A model generated the notes under the pieces. The model worked only from the letters and a program-made list of their open reading frames with translations. It was not told the origin of the DNA and searched no databases. From positions 1 to 46,526 of the forward strand of contig RYVZ01000027.1 of NCBI GenBank assembly GCA_003979345.1: a stretch of DNA of 46,526 bases. Direction: 5' to 3'. This DNA comes from Lachnospiraceae bacterium. GTDB taxonomy: Bacteria; Bacillota; Clostridia; Lachnospirales; Lachnospiraceae. Made by a program: the position numbers and the translations under genes. This document shows, one piece after another, positions 33,361 through 41,281 of this stretch. Within the stretch, counting starts at the first letter, position 1. Each line of letters opens with the position of its first letter.

Positions 33361-33512
33361 CGTGCTAAAGCACGCAAAGGGGTGTAAGTTTGGAAGTAAA
33401 CTTCCAAATATTGATTAGAATACGTGCTAAAGCACGTTAAGGGGTTTAAGTTTGGAAGTAAACTTCCAAATATTGATTTAAGTGCGTGCTAAAGAGCGCA
33501 AAGGGGTGTAAG
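33361..33512 (+). repeat. 62-bp tandem repeat in the 5' UTR, 2.4 copies
   Basis: Units start at 33361, 33423 and 33485. Each full unit holds two perfect hairpins, CGTGC-TAAA-GCACG and TTTGGAAGT-AA-ACTTCCAAA, with the ribosome-site-like AAGGGGTGTAAG (GTTTAAG in unit 2) between them. The third unit stops after AAGGGGTGTAAG, where it supplies the actual ribosome site of the kinase gene (ATG at 33514), and its first hairpin is broken (GAGCG instead of GCACG). Confidence 0.9.
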
Positions 33513-33513
33513 G

Positions 33514-34968
33514 ATGAGAACAGAATGGATGAATGCGGGTGTGACCCGGGATACGGTCGAGCTTGTGCTCGCTTTTGACCGGAATGGCGCCATATCGTAT
33601 GGGAACAGCTCTGCACTTGAGAAACTTGGCTATACGCAGGAGGAGCTGCTTTCTGAAAGTATGTGTGCAGTGTTCAGACAGGAGTTTCAGAAGGACGACG
33701 GGAATTATATTGATTTTTGTATGACAGATCTAAAAGACGGGGAGGAGACGGTCATGTACCGCAAGAATAACGCCTGCTTCCCGGTAATGTTGCGCATTGC
33801 ACAGGACGAAGACGGGGGCGGTTATCTGCTGGCAGAAGACATTGCCTACCGGAAAAATACGGATGTCAGAATCAGACAGCTCAAAGAGGAAGAAGAGGCA
33901 AATCAAAAGGCACGTAATGAATTTACTGCGAATGTGACGCATGAGCTGCGCACGCCTGTCAACGGGATCAAAGGTCATGTCATGGCACTTTCCGAAAATG
34001 TACAGGATGAAGAAGTCAAAAAAACGCTGGACATCATTCTTTACTGTTGTGACAATATGTCGGCCATTATCAATAATATTCTTGATTTTTCCAAGATGGA
34101 GGCAGGAAAATTTACACTCGAGGAAAAAGAATTCGATTTTTATAAAATGATGGATCAGATCATTGCGACGCATACGGTCACAATCACGAAAAAAGAGCTC
34201 CAGCTCAGAGTACATATTGATGAAACGATTCCGCAGCTCATGATCGGTGACGAATTGCGTGTAGGTCAGATCTTAAACAATCTGCTTTCCAATGCGGTAA
34301 AGTTTACGGCTGTGGGTCAAATAAGCGTAGATGTGAGTAAAACAATGCAGGCGGGGGATGAAGTCGAGTTGTTTTTTATGGTCAAAGACAGCGGAATCGG
34401 CATATCCATGGAGGAGCAGGATAAACTTTTCCAGAGTTTTAAGCAGGTGGATGCTTCTATTACAAGGCGATTTGGCGGTACCGGATTAGGTCTTTCCATT
34501 ACAAAGCAGCTCGTGGAGATGATGAATGGTACGATCCATGTGGAGAGTGAAAAGGGAAAGGGAAGCTGCTTTTCGTTCAGCGTTCGTCTCCGTACGGGAC
34601 AGAATGTTGATGAGAGCCGGGATATGAGTGAGACGTACCGTAATTGGAATCATTTGACCGGAAGCATGGAGGAAAGCGGGCATGAAGAGCGTCTGACATT
34701 TGGAACAAAAGAAAACCGGGAAGAAATAAAAAAGCGTCTGGAGAAACTGGTTCTTTCCATCGAACTTGGCTCGTGGGAAAAAGCAGAGACGCTTACCCAG
34801 ACGATTAAAGTGCTTACGCAGGACAGAGAGAGCGACTTAAAGAGACCGATCTTACAATTAGATATGGCGCTTAGAAAAGAAAATTACGAGAAAAGTATCG
34901 CCGCATATGAGCGGATGAAAGATGCGCTGGCTGTAATGTTTGCAGAGATGGAAGAAGTGGTCAGCTGA
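33514..34968 (+). CDS. PAS-domain hybrid-type sensor histidine kinase without receiver
   Basis: The 484-residue protein has no membrane segment. A PAS domain (about 12-115) contains GAISYGNSSALEKLGYTQEELL. A coiled linker follows, then HisKA with phospho-acceptor His143 in FTANVTHELRTPVNG. The HATPase domain (about 240-370) has N-box NLLSNAVKF, VKDSGIGIS and FGGTGLGLSI. The last 85 residues form a helical segment with LGSWEKAETLTQTIKVL that resembles an HPt fold but shows no histidine at the phospho site. It is the first gene of the chemosensory cluster, with the HD-GYP response regulator 21 nt downstream as probable partner. It is cytoplasmic, so it senses an internal signal. Confidence 0.85.
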   Translation: MRTEWMNAGVTRDTVELVLAFDRNGAISYGNSSALEKLGYTQEELLSESMCAVFRQEFQKDDGNYIDFCMTDLKDGEETVMYRKNNACFPVMLRIAQDEDGGGYLLAEDIAYRKNTDVRIRQLKEEEEANQKARNEFTANVTHELRTPVNGIKGHVMALSENVQDEEVKKTLDIILYCCDNMSAIINNILDFSKMEAGKFTLEEKEFDFYKMMDQIIATHTVTITKKELQLRVHIDETIPQLMIGDELRVGQILNNLLSNAVKFTAVGQISVDVSKTMQAGDEVELFFMVKDSGIGISMEEQDKLFQSFKQVDASITRRFGGTGLGLSITKQLVEMMNGTIHVESEKGKGSCFSFSVRLRTGQNVDESRDMSETYRNWNHLTGSMEESGHEERLTFGTKENREEIKKRLEKLVLSIELGSWEKAETLTQTIKVLTQDRESDLKRPILQLDMALRKENYEKSIAAYERMKDALAVMFAEMEEVVS

Positions 34969-34989
34969 CAGGGAAAGGGGGCTTACAAG

Positions 34990-36057
34990 GTGGCAGAAAA
35001 CAAGAATCCGGCAAAAATATTGATTGTGGACGACCTGAGTGTCAATGTCAAGATTCTGGAAAACATCATACAGGCGGAGGGACATGAACCGCTGTGTGCG
35101 TTAAGTGTGCAGAGAGCGCTTGATATTATGAATCAGACGATGCCGCAGCTTATACTGTCCGACTTTTCCATGCCGGGAATGAACGGTCTGGAATTTTGTA
35201 AGCTGTTGAAAAGCAATCCGCGTACACGTGATATTCCCTTCATCTTTATCACGGTTGCAAATTCCGGTGAGGATAAACGGGCGGCATTTGAGGCGGGAGC
35301 AGTCGACTTTATCCCAAAGCCGTTTGAGCGTATTGAAGTTGTCATGCGTGTGAATAACCAGTTAAACAGTTATCGTATCAAGCAGGAAATGGAACATTAT
35401 AACCATATGATGCACCGCATGGTTGAGGATCAGAAAAAGCAGGTGCTCGAAGAACAGGAACGTGTGCTGCTTGCTCTTGCAAAGATCGTGGAGCGGAGAA
35501 ACACGAATATGGACAGTCATTTGGAGAAGGTTGGATACAATAGCCATTTGATCGCGCAGAGTCTGCAGCTTGTACCAAGGTATGAGAATCTGATAACGGA
35601 TGAGTTTGTAGACACGATTTCCACAGCGTCTGTTCTGCATGATATCGGAGAAATATTTCTTTCAGACGGTGTGATTATTTATAAGGAGGAAGGCGGTATC
35701 AGCAGAGAGGATATCCGGCTGCATACGGAGGAAGGTGCACGGATATTGGAAGAGATCAACAGCGGTACTTATAAAAGTCCGGCGTTGGAAATGGCAATTC
35801 TGATTGCGCGTTATCATCATGCAAACTGGGACGGAAGCGGTTATCCGGAGGGAGTATCAGGGACAGATATTCCGCTTGAGGCGCGGATCACGACGGTTGC
35901 AAACGATTTTGATGCATGGCTTGGACGTATCCATGGCGGGGAAGGACACACAGTCGAGGAGAGCATCAGCATGATCAATGACGGAAGCGGGACAAAGTAT
36001 GACCCGCATATTGTGGAAGTATTTAACAAAATATACAAACAGTTGCGTATCGTATGA
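34990..36057 (+). CDS. response regulator with HD-GYP cyclic-di-GMP phosphodiesterase output
   Basis: The 355-residue protein has a receiver domain (about 8-125): acidic pair in LIVDD, phospho-acceptor Asp58 in LILSDFSMPGMNG, and lysine in IPKPFE. A coiled helix follows (130-165), then HD-GYP (about 165-350) with ligands H177, H217-D218, H245, H276-H277 and D281 and the signature DGSGYP at 281-286. All metal ligands are present, so it should hydrolyse cyclic-di-GMP. The start is GTG, with AAGGGGG upstream. It pairs with the kinase before it. It links the che cluster to cyclic-di-GMP, which in Clostridia controls attachment, pili and motility. Confidence 0.87.
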   Translation: MAENKNPAKILIVDDLSVNVKILENIIQAEGHEPLCALSVQRALDIMNQTMPQLILSDFSMPGMNGLEFCKLLKSNPRTRDIPFIFITVANSGEDKRAAFEAGAVDFIPKPFERIEVVMRVNNQLNSYRIKQEMEHYNHMMHRMVEDQKKQVLEEQERVLLALAKIVERRNTNMDSHLEKVGYNSHLIAQSLQLVPRYENLITDEFVDTISTASVLHDIGEIFLSDGVIIYKEEGGISREDIRLHTEEGARILEEINSGTYKSPALEMAILIARYHHANWDGSGYPEGVSGTDIPLEARITTVANDFDAWLGRIHGGEGHTVEESISMINDGSGTKYDPHIVEVFNKIYKQLRIV

Positions 36058-36088
36058 GAATAAATACAAAATAACCATAGAAATTTTA

Positions 36089-36117
36089 TTGACAGACAGA
36101 ACCGAAACGATTACTAT
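36089..36117 (+). promoter_or_regulatory. promoter upstream of cheR
   Basis: A perfect TTGACA (36089-36094), 17 nt, TACTAT (36112-36117). This gives the che genes a second start, separate from that of the kinase/HD-GYP pair. Confidence 0.6.
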
Positions 36118-36148
36118 ATTATAAAGCAGTAGTGAAATTTTCCTAAAC

Positions 36149-36177
36149 TATGAAAGAGTGAATCACGCTCTTTCATA
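36149..36177 (+). terminator. hairpin in the cheR leader
   Basis: TATGAAAGAG pairs with CTCTTTCATA around a 9-nt loop, with no strong T-run. It may terminate the upstream transcript or act as a leader structure behind the 36089 promoter. Confidence 0.5.
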
Positions 36178-36248
36178 ATCTTGCGTTCGCATATTCTTTT
36201 TGTTTGGGAGATTTCCTTTGCAAAATATAATAAATGCGGGTGATATAG

Positions 36249-37058
36249 GTGTTAACGGACAGTGAGTTTCAAAAAATAGTGGCTTATGTAAAGGCGCACT
36301 ACGGAATTGACTTAAGCCAGAAGCGGGTTTTGGTGAACGGAAGATTAGAACCCTACCTCCTGCGGAACGGTTACTCCGGCTTTGACGAATTTATGAAAAA
36401 AGTGCTGGATGATCCAAAAGGACAGGAAGCAGAGACACTGATCAACGTATTGACAACGAACCATACCTATTTTATGCGGGAGTCGGAGCACTTTGAGTAT
36501 CTGACGAAAGTGGTACTCCCCTATCTAAAGGTGCGGGCCGCAGGTACAAGGGATATCGGTATTTGGTCGGCGGCATCGTCTACGGGAGAAGAGCCTTACA
36601 CGCTTGCAATGTATCTGACCGAATTTTTTGGCCTGGATCACAGATTATGGGATACAAGAGTGCTGGCGACGGACATTTCGACGAGAGTGCTGGAACATGC
36701 CATCAAGGGCGTGTATCTGAAGGAACAGATCGAACCGCTTCCTGAAAAGTGGAAAAGAAGATTTTTTCAGGATATCGGGAACGAGCAGTATCGTGCAAAG
36801 GATGAACTGAAAAGCCAGGTCATTTACCGACGATTCAATCTGATGGATCCGTTTCCGTTTAAGAGAAGATTCCATGTGGTCTTTTTGCGCAATGTCATGA
36901 TCTATTTCAAGGATGACGTAAAATACAATTTGGTGCAGAAGGTATATGATTTCATGGAACCCGGAGGGTATCTGTTTATCGGGGCAACGGAATCCTTAGA
37001 TAAGACAAAAATGAAATTCCAATACATACAGCCATCTATTTATAGAAAAAAGGAATGA
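36249..37058 (+). CDS. cheR: CheR chemoreceptor glutamate methyltransferase
   Basis: The 269-residue protein is the normal CheR length. The N-terminal helical domain (about 1-75) contains IVAYVKAHYGIDLSQKR and INVLTTNHTYFMRE. The SAM domain has IWSAASSTGEEPYTLAMYL (motif I), VLATDISTRVLEHA, FLRNVMIYF and PGGYLFIGATESL. It methylates glutamates of chemoreceptors, here presumably the receptor at 41282. The start is GTG with GGGTGAT upstream. The next gene follows after four bases. No CheD, CheC or CheV is in view. Confidence 0.92.
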   Translation: MLTDSEFQKIVAYVKAHYGIDLSQKRVLVNGRLEPYLLRNGYSGFDEFMKKVLDDPKGQEAETLINVLTTNHTYFMRESEHFEYLTKVVLPYLKVRAAGTRDIGIWSAASSTGEEPYTLAMYLTEFFGLDHRLWDTRVLATDISTRVLEHAIKGVYLKEQIEPLPEKWKRRFFQDIGNEQYRAKDELKSQVIYRRFNLMDPFPFKRRFHVVFLRNVMIYFKDDVKYNLVQKVYDFMEPGGYLFIGATESLDKTKMKFQYIQPSIYRKKE

Positions 37059-37062
37059 GCCT

Positions 37063-38088
37063 ATGAAACCAATTAAAGTGCTAGTTGTGGATGACTCGAT
37101 TCTGTTTCGAAATCTGCTCGTGCAGAGCCTGAGTGCGGATCCTAATATTGAAGTGGTCGCACAGGTGGCGGATGCATATGCGGCGCGTGATGCGATCATT
37201 CAGTATAAACCGGATGTCATGACGCTTGATGTGGAAATGCCCAAAATGAGCGGCATTGAATTTTTAAGGAGATTGCTGCCGCAGTATCCGCTGCCGGTCG
37301 TTATGATCAGTTCTCTGAACGATAAGGTATTTGATGCGCTTGCCGCCGGAGCTGTTGACTTTATCAACAAGCCTTCTAATTTAGATATGGCGCAGTTAAG
37401 CGTATTCTTAAAACAGGAGCTTGTTACGAAAGTAAAGATTGCTTCCACTGCGAAAGTCGGCAAGTTTAAGCATGCCGAGGTAATGAATTCCGAACGGACA
37501 CTCAATCCGGCGTATCGTGACAAGATAGTTGCGATCGGTGCTTCCACAGGAGGAACCGAAGCAATTTTTGAAGTTGTGAAGCAGTTTAAGAGGGATATAC
37601 CCGGTGTTATCATCGTGCAGCATATGCCGCCCGGATTTACTAAAATGTATGCGGACAGATTAAATAATCAGTGTGAAGTGGCTGTGAAGGAGGCGACTTC
37701 CGGCGACAGGGTGCTTCCGGGGCAGGTACTGATCGCACCTGGTGACAGACAGATGCGTCTTGTCAGGGTCGGTGATGAATTTCAGGTAGAGTGCCGGGGA
37801 ACCGATAAGGTGAGTGGTCATTGTCCATCCGTTGATGTTTTGTTTGATTCGGTTGCAAGGGTGGCAGGTAAGAAAGCAATCGGGGTTATTTTGACGGGAA
37901 TGGGCGGCGACGGAGCGCGCGGACTCTTAAAAATGCGTGAAGCCGGCGCGCTGACGATTGGACAGGATGAGGCGAGCTGTGTAGTATATGGCATGCCCAA
38001 AGTCGCATATGATCTGGGAGCAGTTCAGCATCAATGTACACTGACGGCAATTGCTAAAAAAGTATATAGTCTGTTGGACGCAAAGTAG
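37063..38088 (+). CDS. cheB: CheB receptor methylesterase/deamidase
   Basis: The 341-residue protein has a receiver domain (1-122) with phospho-acceptor Asp56 in VMTLDVEMPKMSG, then a linker and a catalytic domain (about 150-340). The catalytic residues are Ser161 in IGASTGG, His187 in QHMPPGF and Asp283 in GMGGDGARG. It removes methyl groups from receptors when phosphorylated by CheA and balances cheR, the gene directly before it. All residues needed for activity are present. Confidence 0.93.
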   Translation: MKPIKVLVVDDSILFRNLLVQSLSADPNIEVVAQVADAYAARDAIIQYKPDVMTLDVEMPKMSGIEFLRRLLPQYPLPVVMISSLNDKVFDALAAGAVDFINKPSNLDMAQLSVFLKQELVTKVKIASTAKVGKFKHAEVMNSERTLNPAYRDKIVAIGASTGGTEAIFEVVKQFKRDIPGVIIVQHMPPGFTKMYADRLNNQCEVAVKEATSGDRVLPGQVLIAPGDRQMRLVRVGDEFQVECRGTDKVSGHCPSVDVLFDSVARVAGKKAIGVILTGMGGDGARGLLKMREAGALTIGQDEASCVVYGMPKVAYDLGAVQHQCTLTAIAKKVYSLLDAK

Positions 38089-38117
38089 CAGATACCATAC
38101 GGAAAGGAGAGAGGAAG

Positions 38118-38510
38118 ATGAAGACATTATTGGCCGAAGATGATTTTGCCAGTAGGAAATTCATGGACAAATACCTGTCACAGTACGGTGAGTGTGATGT
38201 GACTGTAGACGGGGAAGAAGCCGTGGATGCCTTTATGATGGCGCTCGAGGACGGAGAACCGTATGATCTGGTCTGCCTCGACGTCATGATGCCGGTTTTG
38301 GACGGTTATCAGGTCTTAAAAGCGATCCGTGATATAGAAGCACAGAGCGGGACGCCGAAAGAAGAACGGGTAAAGATCATTATGACCACCGCATTGAACG
38401 AAGAGCGCAATGTTAAAATGGCGTTTGAGTTAGGCTGTGAAGCATATTCCGGTAAGCCGATCGATGTGGATAAGTTTGAGCAGGTGCTCAAAAAAATGAA
38501 GTTGATTTAA
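38118..38510 (+). CDS. cheY: CheY-like single-domain response regulator
   Basis: The 130-residue protein is a lone receiver: acidic residues in LAEDDF, phospho-acceptor Asp55 in LVCLDVMMPVLDG, Thr in MTTALNE and Lys in YSGKPID. A longer loop after the fourth strand (SGTPKEERVK) separates it from classical flagellar-motor CheY and resembles CheY-like proteins of non-flagellar chemosensory systems. It lies between cheB and cheA and is the obvious CheA target. Its partner is not identifiable from sequence. Confidence 0.85.
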   Translation: MKTLLAEDDFASRKFMDKYLSQYGECDVTVDGEEAVDAFMMALEDGEPYDLVCLDVMMPVLDGYQVLKAIRDIEAQSGTPKEERVKIIMTTALNEERNVKMAFELGCEAYSGKPIDVDKFEQVLKKMKLI

Positions 38511-38587
38511 TATCGGCTTTATGCCAGTAATTACGGCATGGATAAAAGCGGTGCGCGGGAAACGGGCGTCCGCTGGAAAGGGAGAAT

Positions 38588-40744
38588 ATGGCAGAAGAAT
38601 TTAACACAGACGGAATGCTTGATATGTTCCTTTTTGAGAGCAGCCAGCTTTTGGAAAAGCTTGAGGGCATCATACTGGAAAAGCAGGACGCGGAGTGTTT
38701 TGATGATTCCGACATCAACGAAATTTTCCGCATCATGCATACGATTAAGGGTTCCTCAGGAATTATGCTTTTTGAGAATATTACAAAGGTTGCTCATAAG
38801 CTGGAAGATGTATTCTACTACTTGAGAGAATCCCGCCCGGAAAACGTTCCCCATTTGGAGCTTGTGCAGAAGGTGCTTGCCGTGTCTGACTTTGTCAATG
38901 CGGAGTTGGAAAAGATCAGGGCAGGTAATAAGTCGGATGGCGACGAGAAGGAAATCGTTGCAGACCTTGATGCGTTTTTGAAAGAACTTAAGGGAGAAAT
39001 CAAGGATCAGGGAATCAAACTTCCGAGAGAAAACAAACATGAAGAACCGACGCAGTTTTACATAGCACCGGTAGCAAGTCCGGACAGCCTGTTTTACAGG
39101 ATTGTGATCCATTACAGGAATGATACACAGATGAGCAACATCAGGGCATATTCTGCAACATACGCGTTGAAAGAGATTGCCGAAGATCTGTTGTATACAC
39201 CGGAGGATATCATCAGCAATGAGGAGAGTTCCGATGTTATTTTATCGGAAGGTTTTTATATGCTGCTTCAGACAAAGTGCAGCAAAGAAGACATTCTTGC
39301 GCTGATCGACAGTGCGGAGGCAGAAAAGATTGATATTGACGAGATTACAGCAGAGCAGTTCGGCAGGGGACTTGCCGAGATCAATCATGAACCTCCTAAG
39401 CCTGACGAAGCCACTGCTGCTTCAGGAGCGTCAGCGGCTGCTGCAGGACCTGTAGTGGAAGTGCCACAGCAAGATAAGTCGAAACCGGTCGTCCCCGGTG
39501 ATTATGTTGTGAAGTCAAAGGAAACCGGCAAAGGGAAGACACTTGCGAAGAATCAGCCGAAACAGCAGAGCATCATCAGTGTAAATATCGAAAAGATGGA
39601 TGCCCTGATGGATCTGATCGGCGAGCTTGTCATATCTGAAGCGGTCGTATTGCAGAATCCGGACTTAAAGGTGCCGGGATTAGAGCTGTCCAATTTCCAA
39701 AAAGCTTCGGCACAGCTGGCAAAGATTACGACGGAGCTGCAGGAAACCATTATGTCGATGAGAATGATGCCGCTGACGAACGTATTTCAAAAGATGCGGA
39801 GAATCGTATTCGATGTATCCAGAAAGCTTGGCAAGGAGATTGAGCTTGATGTGATCGGTGAAAATACTGAGGTGGATAAGAATATTATTGAGCATATCTC
39901 GGATCCGCTGATGCATTTGGTGAGAAATTCCGTCGATCACGGTATCGAAGAGAATGCGGATGACCGTGTGGCTGCAGGAAAGCCTGCCAAGGGAACGATC
40001 ACGCTGGAGGCAAAGAACGAGGGCGGGAAGGTTTACATCAGTGTTAAGGATGATGGTAAAGGATTAAATAAAGAAAAACTATATGCAAAGGCAAAAGAAA
40101 AAGGACTGCTTGGAACGAAAGAGATTACCGATTTTACGGAAAATGAGATTTACCGATTTATCACGCTTCCGGGATTCTCTACAAAAGAAGCGGTTACGGA
40201 ATATTCCGGAAGAGGCGTCGGTATGGACGTCGTTGTAAAGAATATTCAGGGAATCGGGGGCAGACTGGATATTGCCAGCGAAGAGGGCGAGGGATCTGAA
40301 ATGACGCTGATCATCCCGCTGACACTGGCGATCGTAAATGGAATTGTTGTGAAAGTAGGTAATTCCTCTTTTGTAATTGCGACATCTTCCGTGAAAGAAT
40401 TTGTGAGACTGAGCAAGGATGCCATTGTGACAGAGCCGAGCGGTGAAGAATACATCGTTTTGAGAGGAACTTATTATCCTTTCATCCGCTTAAGCAGAAA
40501 ATATCAGATAGAAAACTCCCATGAGGATATTGAGGACGGTATTGTTGTGATACTGGAGCATGAAGGGAAACAGATCTGCATCCTGATCGACGGTTTGGTA
40601 CAGGAGCAGGAGATCGTTGTAAAACCGATTCCGCCCTATGTAAAGAAAGTCAGGGGACTGTCCGGCTGTACACAGCTTGGCGATGGCAGTATCGCATTAA
40701 TTCTCGATATTGCGGGTCTGATAGAAGATGAGGAAAGGAGCTAA
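38588..40744 (+). CDS. cheA: CheA chemotaxis histidine kinase
   Basis: The protein has 718 residues. The HPt domain P1 (about 1-115) has phospho-acceptor His51 in MHTIKGSSG. A P2-like regulator-docking domain lies at about 150-260, followed by an Ala/Pro-rich linker (275-320). Dimerisation helices (about 335-400, NIEKMDALMDLIGELVISEAV) precede the ATPase, with HLVRNSVDHGIEE, VKDDGKGLN and GRGVGMDVV. A C-terminal CheW-like P5 domain runs from about 590 to 715. The protein is complete. It phosphorylates CheY and CheB and possibly the stand-alone HPt system. GGAAAGGGAG precedes the ATG. The stop is three bases from cheW. Confidence 0.93.
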   Translation: MAEEFNTDGMLDMFLFESSQLLEKLEGIILEKQDAECFDDSDINEIFRIMHTIKGSSGIMLFENITKVAHKLEDVFYYLRESRPENVPHLELVQKVLAVSDFVNAELEKIRAGNKSDGDEKEIVADLDAFLKELKGEIKDQGIKLPRENKHEEPTQFYIAPVASPDSLFYRIVIHYRNDTQMSNIRAYSATYALKEIAEDLLYTPEDIISNEESSDVILSEGFYMLLQTKCSKEDILALIDSAEAEKIDIDEITAEQFGRGLAEINHEPPKPDEATAASGASAAAAGPVVEVPQQDKSKPVVPGDYVVKSKETGKGKTLAKNQPKQQSIISVNIEKMDALMDLIGELVISEAVVLQNPDLKVPGLELSNFQKASAQLAKITTELQETIMSMRMMPLTNVFQKMRRIVFDVSRKLGKEIELDVIGENTEVDKNIIEHISDPLMHLVRNSVDHGIEENADDRVAAGKPAKGTITLEAKNEGGKVYISVKDDGKGLNKEKLYAKAKEKGLLGTKEITDFTENEIYRFITLPGFSTKEAVTEYSGRGVGMDVVVKNIQGIGGRLDIASEEGEGSEMTLIIPLTLAIVNGIVVKVGNSSFVIATSSVKEFVRLSKDAIVTEPSGEEYIVLRGTYYPFIRLSRKYQIENSHEDIEDGIVVILEHEGKQICILIDGLVQEQEIVVKPIPPYVKKVRGLSGCTQLGDGSIALILDIAGLIEDEERS

Positions 40745-40747
40745 CGA

Positions 40748-41260
40748 ATGGCAGAAGAACAAAAAGAGGAGGAACTGCTTGAGGAAGATGCCCAAAAAGG
40801 CAAATTCATGACATTCCAGACGGGAAAGGAATTTTTTGGCATCAGTATCAGCTACGTCAATGAAATCATCGCAATGCAGCCGATTACTAAAATCCCGGAG
40901 GTGGAAGATTATATCAAAGGATTGATAAATCTCCGAGGAAAGATTATTCCCGTTATTGATGTCCGTGTAAGGTTCCGGATGGAACCGCTTGAATATACGG
41001 ACAGAACCTGTATCATCGTCATCAATGTAAAATCGACGGTCATCGGGTTGATCGTTGAGAAAATCGCAGAGGTTGACACCATACAGGATGATGACATTGT
41101 ACCGCCGCCTGCACTCGGTAAGAAAGAGAAAGAGCAGAACAAATATGTGTATGGTCTTGCGCGGACGGGGGATACGGTAAAGCTCCTACTTGATCCAGAA
41201 AGACTGATTAAGGAAGAGGATATCCAGGCAATTGAAGAAATACAGGATGAGGAAGAATAA
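40748..41260 (+). CDS. cheW: CheW coupling protein
   Basis: The protein has 170 residues. The CheW beta-barrel spans about 18-155, with FFGISISYVNEIIAM, LINLRGKIIPVIDVR and the later VDTIQDDDIVPPP. Acidic tails at both ends (EEQKEEELLEEDA, EIQDEEE) extend it slightly beyond the usual 150 residues. It links CheA to the methyl-accepting receptor encoded 21 nt downstream. The AAAGGAG ribosome site lies inside the cheA stop region. Confidence 0.93.
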   Translation: MAEEQKEEELLEEDAQKGKFMTFQTGKEFFGISISYVNEIIAMQPITKIPEVEDYIKGLINLRGKIIPVIDVRVRFRMEPLEYTDRTCIIVINVKSTVIGLIVEKIAEVDTIQDDDIVPPPALGKKEKEQNKYVYGLARTGDTVKLLLDPERLIKEEDIQAIEEIQDEEE

Positions 41261-41281
41261 TCATAAAAAGGAGAGGTTACC

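Noticed and set aside
33361..33420. Cyclic-di-GMP (GEMM) riboswitch
   Set aside because: CACGCAAAGG recalls part of the GEMM core, but the rest of the conserved core and the tetraloop and receptor elements are missing. The sequence is better explained by two simple palindromes repeated in tandem.
33361..33512. CRISPR array
   Set aside because: The units are contiguous 62-bp copies with no unique spacers and only 2.4 copies, and there are no cas genes. It is a plain tandem repeat.
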